Part shown: positions 1 through 13,739 of the stretch, piece after piece
How positions within the stretch are numbered: the first letter of the stretch is position 1
How the letters are laid out: every line of letters starts with the position of its first letter
Assembly (NCBI RefSeq): GCF_021730395.1
Contig: NC_069377.1
Span: 37,898,501-37,962,500, forward strand
Direction of reading: 5' to 3'
DNA: 64,000 nt
From: Mercenaria mercenaria
Taxonomy: Eukaryota; Mollusca; Bivalvia; Venerida; Veneridae
The notes under the pieces: generated by a model
What the model saw: the letters and a program-made list of their open reading frames with translations, nothing else
Databases searched by the model: none
Told to the model about the DNA's origin: nothing
Translations under genes and position numbers: made by a program

Positions 1-3000
1 ATTAATGAGGTCAAACCGGAAAATGTTAACATTTTGAGGGCGGGTTAATTTCGCCGTAGACTTAACCCGGTTTGGGTTTCTCGAAAACATTAGTGATGGA
101 TCTTGGTGCCAAATGTTATGGCTTTAGATACCATAAAAATAGAGTAGCTGACTTGAAATCACTGTTACTTTTCTGACATAGATGGAGGGACAAAGGTTCG
201 CGCCCTGCTACCGCGACCATGTCTCTATAGGACTGGTTCTACCCAAGAATTATTTTTAGGTTAACTCTTCACCTATATAAAAATGACAAAAAAGCGATAA
301 AAAACAACAAGTTAGCTATTATTACTTAGATCTAACGTCCATAATGTTTAGAAAGAGGGATCACTCTCAGGCGGGACCCAGCAGTGTGAAATTTATGGCT
401 AAGACTGCATGGAAGAAGTCCGACAAGAAAACGAAGTACAGCTTGATCATAATGGGGCAATTGACCATCGCCGTCGGCATATCCATCGAAGTTGTGCCAT
501 CGTGAACATCATACTGGGTGAAGCAATATAATGTGCTCGTATATATAGTTCAATTCACAAACAATACACACGAAGAGGAGCTACATATTTCAGGGAAATA
601 AGAAGCTATGTGTGTGCTTTAAATAATTTGTGAATTCATATATGAAAAACAACACAGAGTAAACGAAAGTGCCATTACAGCTGCTACATTTTCAAGATAT
701 TCACGAAATCCTAATTTTTCTCGGCGTGCTACATGCACTGAAATACAAGCAGGGCCTAGTAATGCGGTTGCCTTCTTACACACGGAAAAGAGCTACAGTT
801 TTCAGAGATACACTGTGCTCTGTGTGTTTGTAAATACAGAGTGTATCCAAATGTAAATATGATAGACAGTATGCGAAGGGAGAGTATTCATGGCATTACA
901 TCTAGAAAGTTTTGAAATGATTATATTTCTTACTGTGCTACGAACAATGTGCATGAACTAAGTGCTGGTAAGTGCGGTTGAACTCATATGTGTGTGTGTG
1001 CGCGAGAGTTTGTGTGTGTGTATGTGTGGGCGCGCCCAAAAACATACCATTTTCTTTAAACATCCCCATTTGCAGCGAAGCTGTCTAAGCCAACTGTGAC
1101 CTTCTTAAAGAACCATTAAAATGTAAATTCATAATTGTACAACCAATAAAAACAGGGCACCGGAAAGAAATGAATACATATACATGCATTTTTAAATGGC
1201 TGAAACTATAATACTTTTCATATAAAAAGCTTCGTTACAATTTAAAAGAATATTAAATAGATCAAGTACATACTGTCTCTAATGAAGACTACGCAATATT
1301 AGAGTTTTACTTGAATGATGATTAATTGATTTTTAGTACACGAATATTGGAATTCAAAATGTGTGTAACCTTTTCATGTATAATGCGTCTCTTTAACGTC
1401 TATGCGGATTGATATCCATATTTGATTAAACTAATAGTAATAAATGCAAATGTTTGATATGACTTTGAATCACAAAATGATGTATTTTGCTGGTATAACT
1501 ATCTGTAAAGCGTAGTAATTTTGTTAAAAAGTAATGCATTGCTTAGGTAAACAACAGGTGGGAGAAAGTTCTTTATCTCTTCTGAAATACATTACATTTC
1601 AATAATTAAATACCTACCGACGCCGAATGTCTTTTTTAAAGATATTTCTTGCTACATCAGCACACTATCAAACTATACTTGAAACAACACGTCACCACAA
1701 TTTCACTTTGTTTCTGTTTGTGGCGGACCTACTGCGCGATGTATGTTTTTGTCCGCGTTTGCTGTACTCTGCACAACCTGGATATCTACCCTTAACTTTC
1801 AATTATGAAAACATTTAACTCACTGTACAAACACAACAAGTTGAGGAGAGGAGCGAATGTTTGAAAACAAGTTTAAAACTTGCCTATAGACATTGCAATT
1901 TAACGCCTTTCACAAACAATCAATCTTGTTATCTATGCCAGCTGAAACAAACAGCTGATATTGACGGGCAGACTTTTCTCATTTGTCTGAAATTACCGGA
2001 AAAGCAGACCTATTTTTTTGCAAATTGATTATACACTGAATAATGTTATGTATATAAAAATCAAGAGTGCTCTGTCAAATATATGTCTGGGTAATATAAT
2101 GCCCTATAGGTAACGTATAGGTACAAGACAAAAATGTATCTAAGCTGCTTCGTTAAGATCATTACTGAGATTAGAGACGTGGGGGATTTTAATAAAAGCA
2201 CTGCTACTGATGAATATGCTTGGATCTATCAGTCTTATATGTAGCGGCCATGAGTAGTTTAAGATGGATGGTAGAAAGTTTACCTTATTACTGAAATAGC
2301 ATTTCCTCTTTTCAAGGGAACAGTGAAATGTGAAGTAAAAGCATAGTTTCCTAAGTCCCATAAAAGTGCAAAAGGAGAATTATGAAACGATTAAAACTGA
2401 CAAGACAAGTGCAGTCAAACTGCTGGTTATTCATGAACAAGTTTTATGTGAAATATTCAAAACGAGCTATAAAAGCAGAAACATAGGATACTCCCGTCTT
2501 AATTTGTGCAACCAAGACTAGTGTTAAATCAACTTTTTCCGTTAAGAGGGTTTCCTTGATTTCTCCCTAAGTAAAAGACTACTTTAAACGATACAAGACA
2601 CGTGTTTTAATAGGAACTTATTAACATGTTTAAATATTCTGATCAATTTTAAATTTTTTGTAAATTGGTGATTGTATTGGGTTTTTAAAAAGTTTGTTTT
2701 CTTTTCCAATTTGTTTCACAGTTCAGAATTTTGACAACTCAAAATGTACTTCTAGACCTTGAAATTTACGTTATTAACAGGTTTTAGTTTAATAAAGCTT
2801 CTACATTTTGCAATTGAGAACTTTTAAATGATGCACATATTCTGATTGAGATAAATACACTAATCACGGAGTAGGTTGATCAAAGGCAGACATTATTTTT
2901 CAGGCCACAAATGATGTAAACGTAATGTTATAGCCTCAACTGTCAATTTTTGAATAGGACGATAAAAGAATTGAATGTGTTGTGATCGTTTAAAACTGTT

Positions 3001-3070
3001 TGTAATTAGAGGTATTACTGCTGAAATTAAAATATTATAACTAAACTCTAGAATATGCAGAGAGAAATAC
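1..3070. other. Intergenic or intronic stretch with no recognised exon
   Basis: AT-rich DNA. It has a TG-rich microsatellite at about 990-1030 ending in a GC-rich GGGCGCGCCC. A 53-codon plus-strand ORF (344-505, starting MFRKRDHSQAGP) lies about 65 bases downstream of a TATA-like TATATAAAA at 272-280; I do not recognise it and give it little weight. No further exon of the minus-strand gene was found here. Confidence 0.5.
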
Positions 3071-3205
3071 CACAGTCAAGGAGATGTGTGTTATCCCTGC
3101 ATCCAGTCACAGATCCGTATCTATCCACATTATATATGCAGCGAGTATCAGCAGGAACTACTTTTCCATTGTTGCATTTAATTTTGTCTGAAGCCATTGG
3201 CATAG
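3071..3205 (-). CDS. Exon: LDLa module 5 (four-cysteine variant)
   Basis: Phase 1 on both sides (acceptor TTTCTACAG, donor GTATTT). IKCNNGKVVPADTRC, then GCRDNTHLLDC. Like module 1 it has only four of six LDLa cysteines (1 and 3 missing) and the acidic calcium site is degraded. The gene continues left of position 3,071; I did not find the next exon inside the window. Confidence 0.72.
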
Positions 3206-3914
3206 CTGTAGAAACAAAAGAACAGATATTAAAATTAAACAAACAATATCGATCTGTATACATTTTTTTCTGCCGTAAGTTTAATTCCAGGAATAATATT
3301 TTAGTTTAACCGAACGGTTCAAGATTTGCAAGCATATCCTATATCATAAAGATTAATTATTATTCAACTTTACAATATTACACATTTTATTAGATCAATT
3401 CCGCATATCGTATGAAATAGGTAGAGGTAATACAAAGCGTAACTGAATATGAGGGAAACAGGACTAATACGAGAAAACAGGGACAATACGGAATTCAAGC
3501 ATTTTGATTACTTCGAAAGAAGGGCAAATACGGAGATGTTACTTCCGTCAGATTTTTAAATGAAACCATTTTGTTTTACATGATTATCATTCATTACATA
3601 GTTTTCATTTTTTTGGCAAAACGATTATCTAACACGTTAATGTATTAACCAAGTAAGACTGGGCAGACGTACGATGTCGATGGACGCCTCTTCGCAGATT
3701 ATAACCATACTTTTCTTTTGGCTTATTTGTTACTGTGAACAAGTTCCTGTCCTGTGCGGACAATGTTCAAAGAAAGTTTTGAGAAAATATACGAAACTCA
3801 GATTAATCAGAAAGGGTGGGACTTATCTTAAACATACATTAAGATATTTGTGCAATAGCAAAAGTGATACACATGCTGGGAAGTGGATGAAAAATTTGTC
3901 GTGAACACAAATAA

Positions 3915-4177
3915 TTTATTTATTTATTTGGGTTTTACGGCGCACCAACACAGTATAAGTTATATGGCGCCAAACAGGACTACACATTTTCGTTTCACAT
4001 CTCATTTATATCGAAATAAAAACATGAGGTATGGAATCAAAATTTGCCTGCTGGAATCACAGAATTACAGCAAAACCAAATGTTAAGACCCTATTAGTCG
4101 CCTCTTACGATCATGCAAGGGTAAGGCAGTGGTTCCAATTCTTTTCATACACAGATCGTCCCAGAACCACATGGGGC
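3915..4177 (-). mobile_element. SINE-like element with (AAAT)n tail and 14-bp target duplication
   Basis: A 263-bp element in minus orientation. Its 3' tail is the TTTATTTATTTATT run at the low end. It is flanked by a 14-bp direct repeat, GTGAACACAAATAA, at 3901-3914 and 4178-4191, as expected for a LINE-mobilised insertion. The body is of a kind I know as a dispersed bivalve repeat (GGTTTTACGGCGCACC at the tail end). No clear tRNA A/B boxes. It interrupts an older repeat that carries an inverted GACTC/GAGTC stem at about 4225-4250. Confidence 0.75.
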
Positions 4178-4191
4178 GTGAACACAAATAA

Positions 4192-4275
4192 GAAGTGTTG
4201 TAAATTTCATTACCTCTTATGTACAGACTCAATCAAATCGAGTCTGCTATTATACTTCTTGGTTGTATTGTTGTG
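4192..4275. repeat. Dispersed repeat fragment with CAGACTC/GAGTCTG stem
   Basis: The segment ACAGACTCAATC ... GAGTCTGCT forms a short stem and recurs in related form at about 14188-14280, 28033-28110 and, inverted, 38940-39020, each time beside GTGCTAGGGGGCGTGG-like sequence. The family is therefore present at least four times in the window. Confidence 0.6.
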
Positions 4276-4825
4276 TTCAAAGAATCTTTTTATAGATTTT
4301 ATCTTTGAAAGCTGCAGAGCATCGCTATAAGCATAATTGTATTACACTAAACTTTATGATTAAATCTGCTTCATGATACCAGAAAATATAACAAAACTAA
4401 ACTTAGTCCTAAACATTGTGGGACTACATTAGGTGTCAATTTAGAGTCAATCATAATGTTCGAACTTATTTGAAACAATTACTTTGACCTGAGAATAAAT
4501 GATAAAACTTATGTCAGAATGACCATAGAAGACAGCTAGGTGGTGTTGGAACGCCTGTGACAACGGAACGAGAGACCGACAGAAACCATACGAATGTTTT
4601 AGACAAATCCGAAATAATTAAAAAACATTCTTAATAATCAATACACTAAGGGAGTTTATCAATAATTTGGTAATTATAAAAGGATAACAATATTACTAAA
4701 AAACACTTAAAAAGTTGATAAATATTTTTAAACAAATAACTTCATCTTAACAATGATACTTCAATGTATAACATTATCTTGAGCTGAAACATGTACCACT
4801 CGAATTTTAAACTGAAGATACTCAC

Positions 4826-5001
4826 TTGAATTACAGACAAGTGGTCCAACAGCGACTCTTAACTGGTTTGGGTAGGTAGCACCTTTCATTTTCACAGTTT
4901 CGATGGGAATATATTCGATGTTGTCTACCACAAATGTATCTTTGAACCACACATCTCTCGGAGTCTCAAACCAGTCCTGTGCAGTCATGTTGCATCGACA
5001 C
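4826..5001 (-). CDS. Exon: fibrinogen-like region, part e
   Basis: Phase 2 to phase 1 (acceptor CAACAG, consensus donor GTGAGT). CRCNMTAQDWFETPRDVWF, then IPIETVKM and RVAVGPLVC match the CNTNAP pattern C-N-C-D ... W-x-x-D-x-x-x-x-x-K-x-x-L-P-V-x-x-I ... T-L-G-P-L-L-C. This closes the fibrinogen-like region. Confidence 0.8.
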
Positions 5002-5087
5002 CTGTTGTTCAAGCGCAAAAGTTATCAGAAGTACATTAACTAACATTACCGCTTAGAAAGCACTTTATAAAAATTATTGTTTACTTA

Positions 5088-5831
5088 AAGGTCTGTTAGA
5101 TCAAAGTTTCATGTTAACAAGTGACCAAGTATTGTAGTGGCCATACAGAAGTTCCCTGCCTGTATAACACTTTGTCAGTGTTCGTCCCTTGGTTTTGTTG
5201 GCGCTGTGTTTAGACTAAAATCCTTCAAGGCGTTTTGGAGCTACAAAAACTTTTCTTATTTAAATTTCAATAGTGACACTGACCTACCAGCAAAGGGCAT
5301 GTACAAAACACATTGCCTCATCAGGCGAAACATTTGTGTGCAGTAAATTTACAGTATTAAGATAATCCGTCAAAAGACATAAAAGATATGGAGCAGAAAC
5401 ATTTTCTTTTTACTTGATCTTCAATAATGACCTTGATTTGACCGACAAGCATGGGTCAAGTGTGCAAAAAATAGACTATTCATAATAATCATTCTTGTAT
5501 AGTAATAAAAAACATTCAATCGAATTTGACCTTAAACAGTGACCTTGACTTTTAACCGACAAATATAGATCAAGTGTTGAAAGTTTGTGTTTACAAACCG
5601 TCATGCATATAACAACTTAAATTGACCTTCAATAGGGATGTACGTGCATCATCTACATATTGACCTATATACAAACACAAAGTTATATGAACCTAGCTTG
5701 AAAACGTAACGAATAACTTCAGGATCCAGATAAGCGCAAGGAACGAAGGACATACGGACGGACGGACGCACGCACGTAGAACATTACTACAGTCCCATCC
5801 GGTGTTTCATCGGTAGGGGACTTAAGACATG
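5088..5831 (+). repeat. Non-coding repeat, GACGGACGG / CATCGGTAGGGGAC family
   Basis: Repeated statements of TGACCTTGAC-type sequence (5280, 5430, 5540) lead into a GGACGGACGGACGCACG run at about 5754-5775 and the terminus CCGGTGTTTCATCGGTAGGG. A second copy with the same order lies at about 52476-53010 and a third, partial, at 53020-53320. No coding capacity. Confidence 0.65.
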
Positions 5832-5872
5832 AACACATTTATGCGTATTAACAGAATTATGCAAATTGTTAA

Positions 5873-7577
5873 AACAAGAGGGCCATAATGGCCATATATC
5901 GCTCACCCGAGTACCATTGCTCTTAATGTAGATCACATAGATATACAATTAAATATCATCAGGAAAAATATTTTCTTGTAACAGTCCCTTTTGACCTATG
6001 GGTCGAGTACCAGTCAGGGCCAATCTCCATACCAAGTTTGAGGGTCCTAGGCTCAAATGCTGCATTTTTGAACCAGCATGATTATTTCTTACCCTGGAAG
6101 ACTTAAAATCATTTAAAAACAATCTCTTTAGATGCTGGGGTATATTCATTTACATAAAAAGGGGGGTAATCTGTCATAAATTCGGTCAAAAAATAAATAC
6201 CCTGATTGTCCGAGTGCATCTGATGGCACAAATGACATTTCATATCAGTATCTTCATTGATTACTGAGATACACCCATTTTAATTTGAAACAAAGGGAGG
6301 TTATTTGACATAAAAACAGTCCATAGTTATCTACCCTGATTGTCTCAGTCTAACTAATGACAATAATGAAATTTTAGATAAGTCCTATAAATACTTACTG
6401 AGATAAATCCATTTTTATTAAAATCAGGGGAGGTAATCATGCATTGGTATATGCATTTAGAAGATACAGAGTACAAGCATTTACAACAATATATTAGAAA
6501 AGTAAGTAAGAGTAGAAATTTCTTACCATTGAAGGCATAGACAACGTTTCAAACCAATCTTATTAGAAGCTGCTAGGCATATTCATTTACATAAAAAGTA
6601 AAGGGAGGTAATTTGTCATAAATTCAGTCAATATGTATCTTCAGTGATTGTCCAAGCCCATCTGATGGCAAACATGAAAATTCAAATCAGTATCTTCATA
6701 AGTTATGGAGATATACCCATTTTAATTTGAAATAAAGGGAGGTGACTTGACATAAAATCAGTCCATAGTTATTTATCCTGATTGTCTGAGTCCAACTTAT
6801 GAGAATAGTGAAATTTTAAATAAGTCCTAAAATTATTTACAGATATAAATCCATTTTGATTAAAATCAGGAGAGGTAATCAAATATAAAGTAACTCCAGA
6901 ACATATGACTGGATCTGACAGATTCATCTTGGAATCCAAGATTTATTGTTGTTGAAGTATTTTGCAAGTTTGTATCAAATCAAACCATAAATGAAGTCTC
7001 TATATGGCTACAAAAGCCAAAAAAGCAAATTTCGGACCTTTAAGGGGCCATAACTCTAGAACGATGGGATCTGGCTAGTTTTCGAAAGGAACCGAGATAT
7101 TATGCCAACACAAGCTGTGTGCAAGTTTGGTTAAAGTTGATTGCAAAATGTTGTCTCTATCGTATTCACAAGCAAAAAATAGCAAATGCTTGCCCTTTAA
7201 AGGGCCATAACTCTGAAACTTATGACGGGGTTTCGCCAGTTTTCGAAAGAAATCGAGATATTATGCCAATACAAATTGTGTGCAAGTTTGATTAAAGTTG
7301 ATTGCAAAGTGTTGTCTCTATCATGTTCACAAGCCCAAAATGGCAAATTTTGGCCCTTTCAGGGACAATAACTCTGGAACCCATCATGGGGTTTAGCCAG
7401 TTTTCAAAAGAAACCGAGATATTATGCCAATACAACTTGTGTGCAAGTTTGATTAAAATAGAATATGAAATGTGGTCTCTATCGTGTACACAAGGAGATT
7501 GTGGACGGACGGACGGACGACGGACGAAGGGCGATCACAAAAGCTCACCCTGTCACTACGTTACAGGTGAGCTAAAA
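5873..7577 (+). repeat. 1.7-kb non-coding repeat with internal tandem units
   Basis: Starts AACAAGAGGGCCATAATGG...CGCTCACC and ends in a GGACGGACGGACG run, GCGATCACAAAAGCTCACC and GGTGAGCTAA. Inside, a block of about 440 bp built on 'GGGGAGGTAATC ... CATAAAATCAGTC' occurs twice (about 6145-6440 and 6590-6890) and a block of about 150 bp beginning GGCCATAACTCT occurs three times (about 7050-7490). The copy at 49197-50576 shares both termini but little of the middle. I know this as a common bivalve repeat; the replication mode is unknown. Confidence 0.7.
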
Positions 7578-10500
7578 ACACACACTGAATACATGTATTG
7601 ATATATAAAGAATAATTGTTTACTACCACACAACAGGCTGTCTTTGTTTTAACAATCAACTGACATCTAATTATGATTGTAGCGCTTACTTGATTTATAT
7701 ATTTAGAAAGTTAAATACATGTGATGAGAGTTTTATAGATTTGAATTTAATATCTAAAGATGAGATATTTTGATGAGAATGTCCATATGATGTCTTTTAC
7801 AAATCTAGAGATATTGTTCACATAGCAAATATAGCGCATCACTCAGTCTTTTCGTCGATTTAGTTTTAAGTTACGATACTTACACTTCTGAAATGTTACA
7901 CACATTTAGAGAAAAAAACTGTCTTCAACAAATTTTCAAAAATCAAATCAAATTATACAGTCACAATAGTTTATTTATTTTAATATATTAACCAAGTTTT
8001 AGGTTGTAAAAGACGCATTAATGAATAAATTTCATTTACATTTGTCATGGTTAGTCAGAGGTAGCTGTATCATAAACATTTGTATTAACTGCATTGTTTA
8101 AAGTTGCAAGGAAATAAATATTTTGAACTAAACTTCTACAACGTCAACGTCAGTGACTTCAACGAGTTCTCAAATCACGCCATAGTGTCATTTGAAATAC
8201 GAGCGAACACAATTGAAAGCGAGAAATACCTGACTATCTTTTCTGGCTTTGAGTTAAAATGACAATTACCGCTAGAAGTTTATAGAGGGTTTTTCTGAAG
8301 ATATTATTAACATCTTATTATATTATCAAATAAAACTATATTCAGGAAAACAATATATTGTCACTGAATGACACAGTCGAGCAGTTCAGTTGGTACCGAG
8401 TAGCGCGGGCAGATATAATTTTCAAATTTTTCAAAAGGACGGAGAATGTTCATGATAAGTTTCCATTTCCTGATACTTGATATAACAGCATCAAATTGTC
8501 GAATAATGATCAATGCAAGGAAACGAAGACTTTGTATCAAAATGCATTACAGGAGAATATTTTCTTTCATCACAGCCGCAAACAATAGATCTACAATTAA
8601 ACAACGGAATAAGAAATATTATAGATACTGTATTAAAAGCTTGAAGAGTTCTAGAAAATGTTCGAAGGTGAAAGTGATGAAGACGCAGCTTTTCTTTTAC
8701 CTTTTAAGATGCAGAATAGTTGTGAAAGGCATAACGCCTATACAGTTTTAGACAACATTGATATTGGACTACGTGTTGCCCAATTAACGTAATGGCTGCC
8801 AAAGATTTTCATGTACCAATTTCTATCATTCATTCATTCATCCATTTGACTTTTGTGAACCTCTTTATTGATATATGTGTTGTATTTATTGTAATGCAAA
8901 ATAATTGAAAGGCTGGTCCTTTCTTTGGTAATTTTGTTTTTTAAAAATGCGGCAACAGCAGTTGACGGGAGGATGGCAAATCATTGCAAATTGATATAAC
9001 ATGCCTCATAACCAAGTTGTTCTTGAAAGTCATCCGTGAAATGTAAACTAGGTATAATCATGTCAGAATCACATGAATTGAATGAATGTTACATGTTAAG
9101 CAAAACTGTAGCGCAGACGTAACAGACCTGCAAATCTATGATAAATCTTGAATCTGTTAACTGTAATGTAATCAAACAAAATAATGGCATATTCTTTATG
9201 CTTTTAGACACAATTTAGGTCATAGGGTAGCTTGTTCCAGTTCTTATCGTAGAAACAGACGGAAAATAAATGTCAGACACAATATAGAACTAGAAATACG
9301 TTTTCATCAAACCCGTATGTTTCCCACCACATACCAAACAGAAATTGTAAAACGCGAAAAGGTATGGGTAATTACTCCAGGAAAATCACTGAACTGTTGC
9401 ATTCCTACTATATATACAACTAGGCTTGGCAACTACTGTGGAATTCCAACCACAGTTTGCACTTTTTGCCCAGATTTCAGAGAAATTCCCTGGTTTTCCC
9501 TCATCCATGCATGTAATTTTATGACCATTTAAGGGACAATAGTTAATCAAAAGTTATTTCTTGAGACAGTGTGCAAATTGATATAATCAATTGCAATGCC
9601 TCACCTAACTGTGGTCTAAGAAACCACTGCAGAAATAAGACAGTCCAGAAACATGATTTTAAAAGGACATCGGACATTATGCTAGGGATTTTGCCCTAAG
9701 TTCAATGCTATTTCTTGACTTCAGTAGCTGATAGTTTTATATAACAGCTTCAAATACTGATAAATAAGTTATATTCCTATCAAACTGTCACAAAAAATAG
9801 TTTTATTTTATATTCGTTTTCTTGAAATTCGAACAGTTAGTAACTAAGGGTCATATTTTTGAAAAATATAAAATGTGTATTTTTAGTTAAAATAAGCATT
9901 GGTATTTAAGGTATGTCTACTATGAAATATTTTAACACAATAAATAAACTGATACCATGCAGAGTATCAGTTTTATTGACATTTTTGAAAATAAACAAAA
10001 CGGAAAAAATAAAAGTGGAACAAAAATATTTGGTCCCTAACTGTACTTCAGTTACTTCCACCCCAGTGCCCATGATAACACTGATGCATTGATCATATCC
10101 TATTGTTTGTTTTCTATACATCTATTGCTATACTGTATTTATACACATGTACAATACTGACCGGGCATTATGTGGAGGATTATTATTGAATACATGCAGT
10201 GGTGTAGCTGGCCATACATTGGCGTAGTTGGCCTTTTTCAGTTGAACCGGAGGGGTGCAGGAGACTGCCTATTCCACTGCGGGTTCAGGGATGCCTTACT
10301 TTTAGGATTTTATATCAATGGAACTTCACTAGCTAGTATCAACATTTATATAGATATTATTGGGGTGTCTGTGTAAGTTCTTTTAGGTCCTTACTAGTAT
10401 TTCGGTTGGCTTCGAAATACGTTTCAGACGTGTGAGCGAATTGATGTTAATTCTGGGGGTGTCAGTGTTAGTTATGGGCGAGTCAGTATTAGTTCTATGG

Positions 10501-12100
10501 GTTTCAGTGTAAGTTCTGGAAGCAATTAGGTTAGTTAATGAGATGGTGTCTGGTGTAGTTTTTGTTAGGGTATAGGATGCTGGATCGAATAAAAGCAAAT
10601 GTTGCTCTTAAAATGCATTCTAGGTTCGCTTCAACTGTGTCCTACAAAAAGGTAAAAAAATTGCACCTAAGTGGCACTATTCCCATAGAAGTTCGTCTGT
10701 ATTTCTTTGTCATGTTTACGTTGAAGACACATAATTATGTAATATGCTTGCTTCTTTACTTATGACAGATGCAGTTGTCTCAATCCTGATAACACTCAAT
10801 CGACGGACTTAGACTGTCAAGAGGTAACAGATCTGATTGAAAAATTCATAAGATATACTTATAAGGATCTGTCTGCTTTTTAGCTTCACTTTCTATGTCT
10901 CCTATTTATTTAGTTTAGTGTTTTCTGTGCTTGAAATATTTACAAAAATGAATAAAGCTGTATATATGTAAGGTTTAGGAAACACATGTAATAAGTGTCA
11001 AATATTTATGTAAAAATTTATTTGATGACACCCTGTACGTAGTTTTTTTTCAATTTTAAACACTTTTCCACCCGTGATCAACTGCCATTTTTGCAGCATA
11101 CGTATATAATAATTATTTACAAAGGCATGTGAACTATTTTGTTGCGTCACTGGTGGGAAAGATGTTTAAAACGTAAAAATGATTTATGTTCATATTTTAA
11201 TAGAAAAGAGAATGAGAAATGACTACAAAGTCTTCTTTTTTGTTCATGAACTTGTAAAATGAAGTCGCATTTATCAAGAAATGGTCTTTAACTATCATAA
11301 CTATGCAATTTCAGAAGTCTATCCCTATGTCACGTTTTCCTTAATCGGATCGGCAATCTGAATAGGAAAATGTCCGAGGTCCTTTATTTATTCACTTTTG
11401 GAAAGATTCCAACAATGATATACATTTGCTTTCCAGTCTGTCTGAGTACAGACTGTTGAAAAGTATATGAATTTAAACAGTTTTTGATTTTCTTATTCTT
11501 TATGAACACAACACTGTTTTTTAAATTAATCTTAACATCATAAATTTATCTTAAGGCAGCATAAAGTTACTGGAATTATAGCTGAGAAAAAAAGGTTTTA
11601 CGAATAAAAAACTTTGAGTGCATGGTATAAAGTTTTATGGTACACCGAACTTCATTTGCCCACACTCAGACCATTCAAACAGCTTGCTTCGCTTAGACTC
11701 CACCTTTGGTCCTTACAAAATACATATCTTCATACGGTATACAATTAATGTAATTGTTTTGAATAAGCATAAAACTGTATTTTATACTTCCATACTTTCA
11801 CAGTCAAATGTTATTAAGATATGCAGTATCATGTTTCTCCAGTAAGTCTTACATAGACTAGCTACTAGACTGAGTTGGACTGTGTTATTTTTCGCTGAAT
11901 AATTATCTAATTATATATAGATATTAACTGGTACATCTCAATACAAAAACTTTCAAAACAGCAACACCTAAATTAATTTCTTCAAAATCATGTAAAGGAA
12001 GCATTGGCATGTTTCATTCTTAATTTTAACAGAAGTCGCTCATCTTACTTTGACTGTTCGACCTTGAATATAATTTTTTATGACATGGTAACATCTGTGT
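7578..12100. other. Intronic stretch, mostly featureless
   Basis: No exon recognised. Contains a diverged repeat at about 9340-9540 (ACTCCAGGAAAATCACTG, AACTAGGCTTGGCAA) that is related to 14380-14700, and a 21-bp degenerate tandem repeat at about 10443-10517 (three units of TTARTTMTGGG...GTCAGTR). The plus-strand 100-codon ORF at 8446-8751 resembles nothing I know. Confidence 0.5.
10443..10517. repeat. 21-bp minisatellite, about 3.5 units
   Basis: Three consecutive 21-bp units of the form TTA-R-TT ... GGG ... TCAGTR, with the next starting TAAGTTCTGG. On the minus strand this gives a seven-residue periodicity (TNTD, TNTDTP), which is a by-product of the repeat, not a gene. Confidence 0.6.
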
Positions 12101-12830
12101 TAAGTATAAACTAATGACCCCTAAAGGGATCAAGTTCAACCATTTGGATGGGAAAGACCCTATCAACTGAACTATAATGCCACAGATCAAGTATGATGAA
12201 GTTTCGTAAAGTGGTTCACGAGAAGAATTTGTTTAAAGCAGCTCTAATTTTAACTGTAGTGGCAACTGAAATAGGTGAACATCCCTAATTTGAACACACT
12301 ATAGAGGAGAATCTTAAAATGACGCTAAAGTGCAAGTTTGATGAAGATCCATCAAGCAGTTCAAGAGAAAAGGGAGTTTAAAGTAATTCTATTTTTAGCT
12401 CTAGCGGCCGCTAAAATGGGGCGAGCGCCACTATTTGAATTTCTTTTGCAGAATACCTCATAATAATTCTTCAAACCAAGCTTGATGAAGATCCATCAGG
12501 CGGTTTTTGAGAAGTTTTTTTTAAAAGTATTTCTATTTTAAGCTCAAGCGGCGAGCTCCAAAATGTGTAAAAATTTCAAAAACAATGCTATAATGTTGCT
12601 ACAGAACAGGTTTAATGAAGATCAATAAAGAGGTTCATGAGAAGGAGTTGTATAAAGATTTTCCTGTTTCTAGCTGTAACTGCCACTAAAAGCAGTAAAG
12701 TAGACCCATTTGAATTCTCTTGAAAAAGGAACTTGCAAGAGTGCTGTAGACCAAGTTTAGTGTAATTCTGACCTAGACTACAGGCCATGAGCTCGGAACC
12801 ATCCACCTAACCTGATACACCGGTTCAATA
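12100..12830 (+). repeat. Tandem non-coding repeat, about 150-bp units
   Basis: Four degenerate units marked by 'GATGAAGATCCATCA.G.G.TT..GAGAA' (12190s, 12340s, 12485s, 12615s), each followed by an 'AGCTCTAGCGGC'-type segment. Non-coding. Confidence 0.6.
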
Positions 12831-13739
12831 TTTTAAGGGTACTCATTCAAAATATACGACAACAAAAAGTGTCTTTTTAAAATGTCAGGAAATTATTGCT
12901 ATGTAAGAAGGCTTTGAAGTTTTGTTATTGACAGGTCATAAATTGTGGAAAAACATACGAATAAGTTGTTTTTACTGATCTTTACATTCATAATTGAAAG
13001 GCATTTGAAATGGGGTTTCTTAGGTAAACTGCCTTAATTTTAAAACTTTATATTTAACGACCGTTAATATTTATTCCAGACCGCGGTGAAACGGTCAAGA
13101 CTGCAAGAAAATATTTTTTGCCCAGGTGCGATTCACGATTCGGGCTTGTCTTTTTATTTTCTTGATTTGGCATTTTTATGTAAGTGTAGAAACAAAACCT
13201 CATGTTCTATTGTTCACAATATCACCAAACTTAAATTTCAAAGATTGATCATTTTCAGCAAAATTCGGAAGGTCAGTGCCTTTAATATTTTTTAAAATAA
13301 ATAAACCGGAAACACTGTTAAAATAAGATTGGCTTTTTCAATAAGACTGGGCTCCATATTTTGTCTAAAATGATTTTCCTTTAAATCTGAATGTTTTGTC
13401 ATATCATTATTATTACCATTATGACATAAATGTTAATTTCTATTTCAAAAAATTCCACATGATGCTGTATGAATGATCTTGATCATGCAGTTTAAATAGA
13501 AAAATAGAATATGGAAATTCATGTAAATATAATTCTTTATATTTTCAGATGGTATAGAATATCAAACTCAGTGCTTAGTTAGAAACTACAAAATGCATCA
13601 AATAAATAATAATTTGACTTGAGGTTTTCATTTGCCACAATTTTGGAACTATTAACAACCACTTCTTTTGAAATAAATTTGCACTAAGTTGAATTATAAA
13701 CAACAACTTCTTTTTGTAATAGATACAAATATACCACAA

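Noticed and set aside
8446-8790. ORFs at 8446-8751 and MFEGESDEDAAF... at about 8659
   Set aside because: No recognised domain and no splice or promoter context.
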